DNA of 64,000 nt. Origin: Cylicocyclus nassatus. Lineage: Eukaryota > Nematoda > Chromadorea > Rhabditida > Strongylidae. The stretch lies in assembly GCA_958299035.1 (NCBI GenBank), contig CATQJL010000305.1, positions 35,787,733 to 35,851,732 on the forward strand, in the 5' to 3' direction. The notes beneath the pieces are model-generated. The model did no database searches and was not told where the DNA came from. It saw only the letters and a list, made by a program, of their open reading frames with translations. This document shows positions 59,351 through 64,000 of the stretch, one piece after another; position 1 is the stretch's first letter, and every line of letters starts with the position of its first letter. The position numbers were made by a program, and so were the translations under genes.

Positions 59351-59980
59351 CCCACTCCCTCCTCCCCTGATTGCTGTCTCAATAAGAACCCCCCCCTAAT
59401 TATATACCTAAGATAGCATTACCTGAAGGCCCTGTCAAACATGATGGGCAGCATATCCATAATGGCATGTAAATTAACCCTTGTAGACAAAGTTTGAGCG
59501 AATTCTGAAGATTTAAGGTACTAGGCTACCTAAATGAAATGTTCATTTTCACATGATTAACTTGGTTTCAAAGGTGAATTAGCTATCCGTTTTTGCATTC
59601 AAAACAAATCACTACTCCTTCTTTGTCCATCGCAGAAATCCCGTTTCAAAAGACCTCCAAATCATAGGTGCGATGGGTTGAGGACCACCCCCTCCCGTCT
59701 TCACCTGGAACGGACGAAATTTTTTTCAAGGTGGGGAATTACCGCACACGAAATTACAAAAGTATTTAATGAAATGGATTTTTTGAAGGATCGAAAAAAG
59801 GAATCTTATAAAAATGGTTTCGACCGACAGTAACATGGGCAACGGACAATGGCAGATATTTAGAGGCTTGAGAGGCGCTGATGGACAGATTTCCCTGGAA
59901 AATATTGATGTGAATGATGTTAATAAGAGACCTTGCATCGATCATGGATTTTGCAAATAAATTGTTATATCGCTATTATA

Positions 59981-60653
59981 CAGAGTGTCCCAAAAAATGT
60001 GAACACTGTTTGATCGTTAATAACTCCGTTGCTTTTATGTCTTTCGCCGAGCTTTAGGCACCATTTCGTAGACCGAGATTCAACTTAGATTTACAGTATG
60101 AAGCAGGACTCCGATCTCCCTTCGCTACTGTTTGATTACGGTAGGAACTTCCAGAGTGTGAATCCATTGTGAAATATGCCATTTGAAAAATTTTTTTTCC
60201 AAAAAATCTGAAAAATTGTGTACTAGGGTTTTCGCACACGCTGAATCCATTACACAACTTTTTACGAGGAGTTTTTAGCTTTTTTGACGGGGTAATCACA
60301 TTTTTGACAAATGCTGGGAATTCTGTTATTACGGTTTACCTGGGATAACTTCGGAAAGAAGCGTCACAGTACAGCGGAAATTTCATATTCGAAATCAGCG
60401 GCTTCCATTACCATAGTATCAGAGCTTTTGGCTTGTTTGGTTTTGTTCCGAGACAGAATATGGCCTCTAATGGCCTGAAATCCTTGTCAAAATTGCTATC
60501 GTAATGAAAAGCGATCGATGATTCGCTCCGTACTGTATGTCTAAGTTGAACCTCGCTCTATAAAATGGTGCCTCAAGCTCGGCGAAAAGCTTGAAAGCAA
60601 GGGAGTTATTAACTGTCTGATCAGACAGTGTTCACATTTTTTGGGACACCCTG
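59981..60653. mobile_element. 673-bp mariner-type MITE, TA duplication
   Basis: TA at 59979-59980 and 60654-60655; ends CAGAGTGTCCCAAAAAATGT and ACATTTTTTGGGACACCCTG (right). The left arm at about 22816 and the third copy near 21160 read through without it. Same family as 31878 and 44573. Confidence 0.9.
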
Positions 60654-61154
60654 TATGGTACAATAAAAGATTTTGTTGTTCAGTTGTGTTGGCTTGAAGC
60701 ATAATAAACATATAGAGTCCAGAACAATGATAAAAATATTAGGTTGTTACATAAGTCTTGTTACACTTAAATTCTAACGGCGATAAGTCATGCACCCCAT
60801 ATTCTTTACAGGGCTTCAGGATACCATTTGATAGAACAAAGCGAGCTCTACAAGATGATGTGCAAAGGTTCGCATCAACTTTGACTCACTGTAACTTTGC
60901 ATCCGGAACTTGAATCGCGCTGAAGTCTCAAAAAACCGCGAAAAGTTCATATCTTTGTTCAGAAAAATTCTACGAATCTCCAACTTGCTCACAAAAATTG
61001 TCCACTATATCAAACACACATATGTACCGTTGCTGTACTTCTTCTTCATCTAGAAATCGAGAAAAGAAAAAATTTCCGGTTTCTACAAAAACGAAGCTAT
61101 GCTGCTTCTATGCATGTAGCTGTATACTACAAGAACTTACAAGGAGAGGATACT

Positions 61155-61612
61155 TACAAGGGAATGGTCAGAAGTCGAAGTGGCCAATCCAATCAAGCTG
61201 CATACCATTCGATGCAGCATAGAATGCTGATTACAAATCTGTCTTCCGTATCTGCAGAGCGCCTTTGTAGGCGAAGTTATGAGCAGCTTTACTGCGGAAA
61301 ATTCATACACAAAAACTGCGAAATTAGGCACATCATTGCTCTTTTAGCTCACCTTTAGGTACGAACCATATAAAGGAACTTAGTTGCATGTTTTGGTCCA
61401 ACACTGAGCCGAGAATGGCTTTGTACGGCCAAGTTTGCCCCTCACACGCACAATTTCTTAGCAAAATGATGACTTTTGACGGCTTATAACTTCGCCTACA
61501 ATGGCGCTCTGCAGATACGGAAGACAGATTTGTAATCAGCGTTCTATGCTGCATCGAATGGTATGCAGCTTGTTTAGATTGGCGACTTCGACTTCTGACC
61601 ATTCCCTTGTTA
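61155..61612. repeat. Nested foldback with TTACAAGGGA-type ends
   Basis: acaagggaatggtcagaagt pairs with acttctgaccattcccttgt; arms about 150 bp (gcataccattcgatgcagc, gtcttccgtatctgcagag). Confidence 0.75.
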
Positions 61613-61629
61613 GTCGAAAGCACCAATCC

Positions 61630-62240
61630 AGATGAAACATACGTCATCTTAAAGCGTTTGAAACGCTGATTCCAAATCTGCAGTTTCTAGCTGCGGAGCG
61701 GTTTTGTAGGAGGAGTTAAGAAGGGTGTCCCCCTTTGGGAGTTAAGCGCCCTGCGGCGGTCTCCCCGCATCTCTAAGCACTGCAGAGGAGTATCAGCTGT
61801 GGCAACTGACTTAATGGTAAGTAACTTGAATGAAGACTACAGTAAAGACTGAAATACTCATATTACTTTGGTTTTTTTAACACTTCTAACTTCGATTAGT
61901 ATTAATATCATCAAAAGTTCTATGGGCTTTAGAGCCATTTAGAAGTTCAATTTAGCATGCGAAGGGGGTTAAAACCTTAACACTCTCTTTATCAAGCATG
62001 TCACTTACCATTAGGTCAGTTGCCACCAGTTGGTACTCCTCTACATTGCTCATAGGTAGGGAGAGACCTGTGTAGGGCGCCTCAACCCCAGAGGAACACC
62101 CCTTATAACTTCCTCTACAAAACCGCTCCGCAGCTGGAAAATGCAGATTTGGAATCAGCGTTTCAAGCGCTTTAAGATGATATATGTATCATCTGGATTG
62201 GCGCCGCTTTCGACTAAGTATCCTCTCCTTGCTAGAAGTA
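61630..62240. repeat. Nested foldback carrying an inner inverted repeat
   Basis: catcttaaagcgtttgaaac near 61647 pairs with gtttcaagcgctttaagatg near 62160; arms continue through ccaaatctgcagtttctagc and gcggagcggttttgtagg. Inside, gcagaggagtatcagctgtggc near 61782 pairs with gccaccagttggtactcctc near 62020. Confidence 0.65.
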
Positions 62241-62395
62241 TAACCGTAAATTTTTAGCTCTCCAGAAGCCCTAGTTGAAAATTACCTTATTTAGCATTGA
62301 ACACCCGAGTGAGAGAAGCTAAATCTGGTATTTTTCAAATACTAGGGCTTCTGGAAAGCTGAAAATTTACGGCTATATTTCTAAAAGCTTGTATT

Positions 62396-63234
62396 AGGGT
62401 GAACGGTAAAAACTGGGACAGCTTGATTTCTTATTACATTTTGAGATTTTTTGTCCTCACCAATAACAAGCAGGCTGCAGCTCAAACGTCGCTTACATAA
62501 CCGACCTTCGCCTATTATTCTGGCAACGCCTTACCGCTCCTCTCTCATAACCGTACGCGTGGCGCCTTGAAGAACTCAAACAGGGTTTTTTGAACAATTC
62601 TCAATCTTGCACTGCTATACCGTAAAGTCGTAAATCAAATGACATACCATTCGAAAAAGCTTTTCATGCTCTTTCAAACGATATGTTAAATACCTAAGAT
62701 TTTTTTTCAAATTCAGAGAAAAAAAGCGAAAACCTGAAAAATAGTTGTTTTTGGCACAATAAAAAACCAAAAAAACATGTTTTGCCCTATATATTCAGAA
62801 GATACATAAAATTTGAGGTAAGTTGCATATAGGTGGATAGAGCGTAGAAAGCTCTATCAGATGGTACCTAGAAAGCATGCGTTCACTTGCAAAGAATTGA
62901 ATACGCGTGTCTTTGTTCTCGAAACTGATAATGGCCATATCTCCTGACTTTGAACGTTGAAGCTACCAAGCCTTCTTGGGTCCAGCAGTGGTACTTTGGA
63001 TGGTTCCACATGTTTCACTGCGCAGATGCTGCTCAAACTTCATAATTTATCGAAATGATTAACTGTGCATTTCAGCAAGTATTTTTTATTAATTATGTAA
63101 ATGACCTTATATAGATATTTTCTGGAAGAGAATAACTTATTCTAATATCTGCCAAAATTGGAAAGTCCAATCACTTCTCTTTCTTGAGAAACCTCCAATT
63201 GTTTCGTAAGTGTCCCATTCTTACCGTTCACCCT
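62396..63234. mobile_element. 839-bp element with 14-bp inverted ends
   Basis: agggtgaacggtaa at the left and ttaccgttcaccct at the right, followed by short weaker pairing (tgggacagc / tgtccca). It lies inside the 2.9-kb mariner-type element. Flanks are t/a, compatible with a TA target. No transposase seen. Confidence 0.7.
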
Positions 63235-63830
63235 AGTAGTATACAGCTACTACCTGAATAGAAACAACATAGCTTCGGTTTTGTAACAACTAATAAATTT
63301 CCTTTTCTCGATTTCTAGATGAGAAAAAATAGTGTAACGGTACATATGACTGTTTGATATGGTGGGCAATTTTTGTGAGCAAGTTGTAAATTCGTAGAGT
63401 TTTTCTGAACAAAGATATGAATTTTTCGCGATTTTTTGAGCCTTCATTGCGGCTCATATCACGAATGCAAACCTACAGTGGGTCGGAGCTAGTGCGTTTG
63501 CATACTAACTTGTAGAGCTTACTTTGTTCTATCGAATGGTGCGCTGGAGGCCTATCAAAATTGTAATGTTCACGACTTATCGTCGTGAGAAATTGAAGTG
63601 TAACAAGACTTATGTAACAACCTAATAGTATAAATGATGTCAGGAGAAATTTCTAGGGCAGTACAGTTGAAGTCACAATGTTGGCCATATTTAAAAGTCA
63701 GTTTTTGAGTCAGTATAACTTGAGTAATTTGCAGAAGGTCATCTTGCGAAGTATAGGCGTTAGTAAAGAACCTTTCCTCTATCACATACAGAAAAAGAGG
63801 ACCCTAAAAGAATTCCTCTTACAAGGGAAG

Positions 63831-64000
63831 TTCACTTAGTCGAAGTAACGATTCGGAAGGAGAACTATACCAGTGGATAGAGCCCAAAAGGCTGATCTTA
63901 GATGTACCTTCTATATCTGCGATGCATCGTTCTGAAAAAAGTTATGAGCTTTTCTAAAGCCGAATTTTCGTGCATTTTGAGTCTCAAAATCATGATAATC
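63831..64000. other. Start of another foldback arm, cut by the window end
   Basis: cttacaagggaagttcactt with tcgaagtaacg and gatgtaccttctatatctgcga resembles the outer arms of the foldbacks at 45723 and 56940. The second arm would lie beyond the window. Confidence 0.5.

Larger units (their letters stand above)
60739..63625. mobile_element. 2.9-kb mariner-type element (TTAGGTTG ends) packed with nested repeats
   Basis: TA at 60737-60738 and 63626-63627; ends TTAGGTTGTTACATAAGTCT and its complement. The arms extend about 330 bp (cgataagtcatgc / cacgacttatcg; gaacaaagcgagctctacaa / gtagagcttactttgttcta; gagaaaagaaaaaatttcc). The left arm (22733) and third copy (about 21242) have the empty TA site. 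Its inside holds no transposase but at least three further inverted-repeat units. Confidence 0.85.
52117..63830 (+). repeat. Right arm of the inverted duplication, expanded by insertions
   Basis: This is the counterpart of 27360-22539 in reverse. Subtracting the RTE (3338 bp + TSD), the foldback at 56940, the MITE at 59981 and the mariner-type element at 60739 leaves about 4.3 kb, equal to the left arm without its TTAA MITE. Homology stops at about 52117 (ccag) and about 63830, where a ttacaagggaa terminus of another foldback begins. Confidence 0.85.

Overview
This is a repeat-choked stretch of a nematode genome, most likely a strongylid-type parasite or relative (family-level inference only). 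The evidence is a spliced gene with short introns (about 50 nt, TTTTAG/TTTCAG-like acceptors), RTE-type retrotransposons ending in (TAAG)n, a BEL/Pao element with a phlebovirus-like glycoprotein, and many small foldback/MITE elements. Only two host genes are recognisable. One is Integrator subunit INTS11 (28.5-30.4 kb), present as two oppositely oriented fragments. The other is a complete five-exon LRAT/NlpC-P60-fold protein (37.07-40.52 kb).

Layout. 1-6.9 kb: no gene; a ~95-bp tandem repeat (1.48-1.80 kb) and a foldback (5.07-5.78 kb). 6.92-11.31 kb: eight tandem copies of a ~547-bp satellite. 12.08-19.12 kb: a decayed BEL/Pao element (gag, protease, RT, RNase H, integrase, DUF5641-like, env-like). 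19.99-21.36 kb: a partial third copy of the duplicated unit described next. 22.54-27.36 kb and 52.12-63.83 kb: the two arms of an inverted duplication of a ~4.4-kb unit. The right arm is swollen by a 3.3-kb RTE, a 0.47-kb foldback, a 0.67-kb MITE and a 2.9-kb mariner-type element, all missing from the left arm. The left arm carries a 414-bp TTAA-flanked MITE missing from the right. 27.36-28.52 kb: a suspicious join containing a 500-N gap and three copies of what I recognise as the SMART cDNA/whole-transcriptome PCR primer. 28.5-41.7 kb: the two host genes plus several MITEs. 41.71-44.40 kb: palindromes nested inside palindromes. 44.6-46.7 kb: more MITEs and foldbacks. 46.87-50.87 kb: a minus-strand RTE copy interrupted by a 589-bp MITE.

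How it fits together. Almost everything is mobile DNA inserted in mobile DNA. Because the duplicated unit exists in two to three copies, several insertions have their empty site inside the same window, which gives exact element boundaries and target-site duplications (TA, TTAA, or 11 bp for the RTE). No bacterial-type operon, CRISPR or RNA gene was seen. The INTS11 arrangement and the adapter sequences point to assembly or amplification artefact around 27.4-29.4 kb, so that part should not be read as biology without checking. The least ordinary signals are the adapter/gap/INTS11 complex, the filled-versus-empty transposon pairs, the nested palindromes at 41.7-44.4 kb, the 4+4 palindromic satellite in the LRAT-gene intron, and a high density of poly-G tracts.
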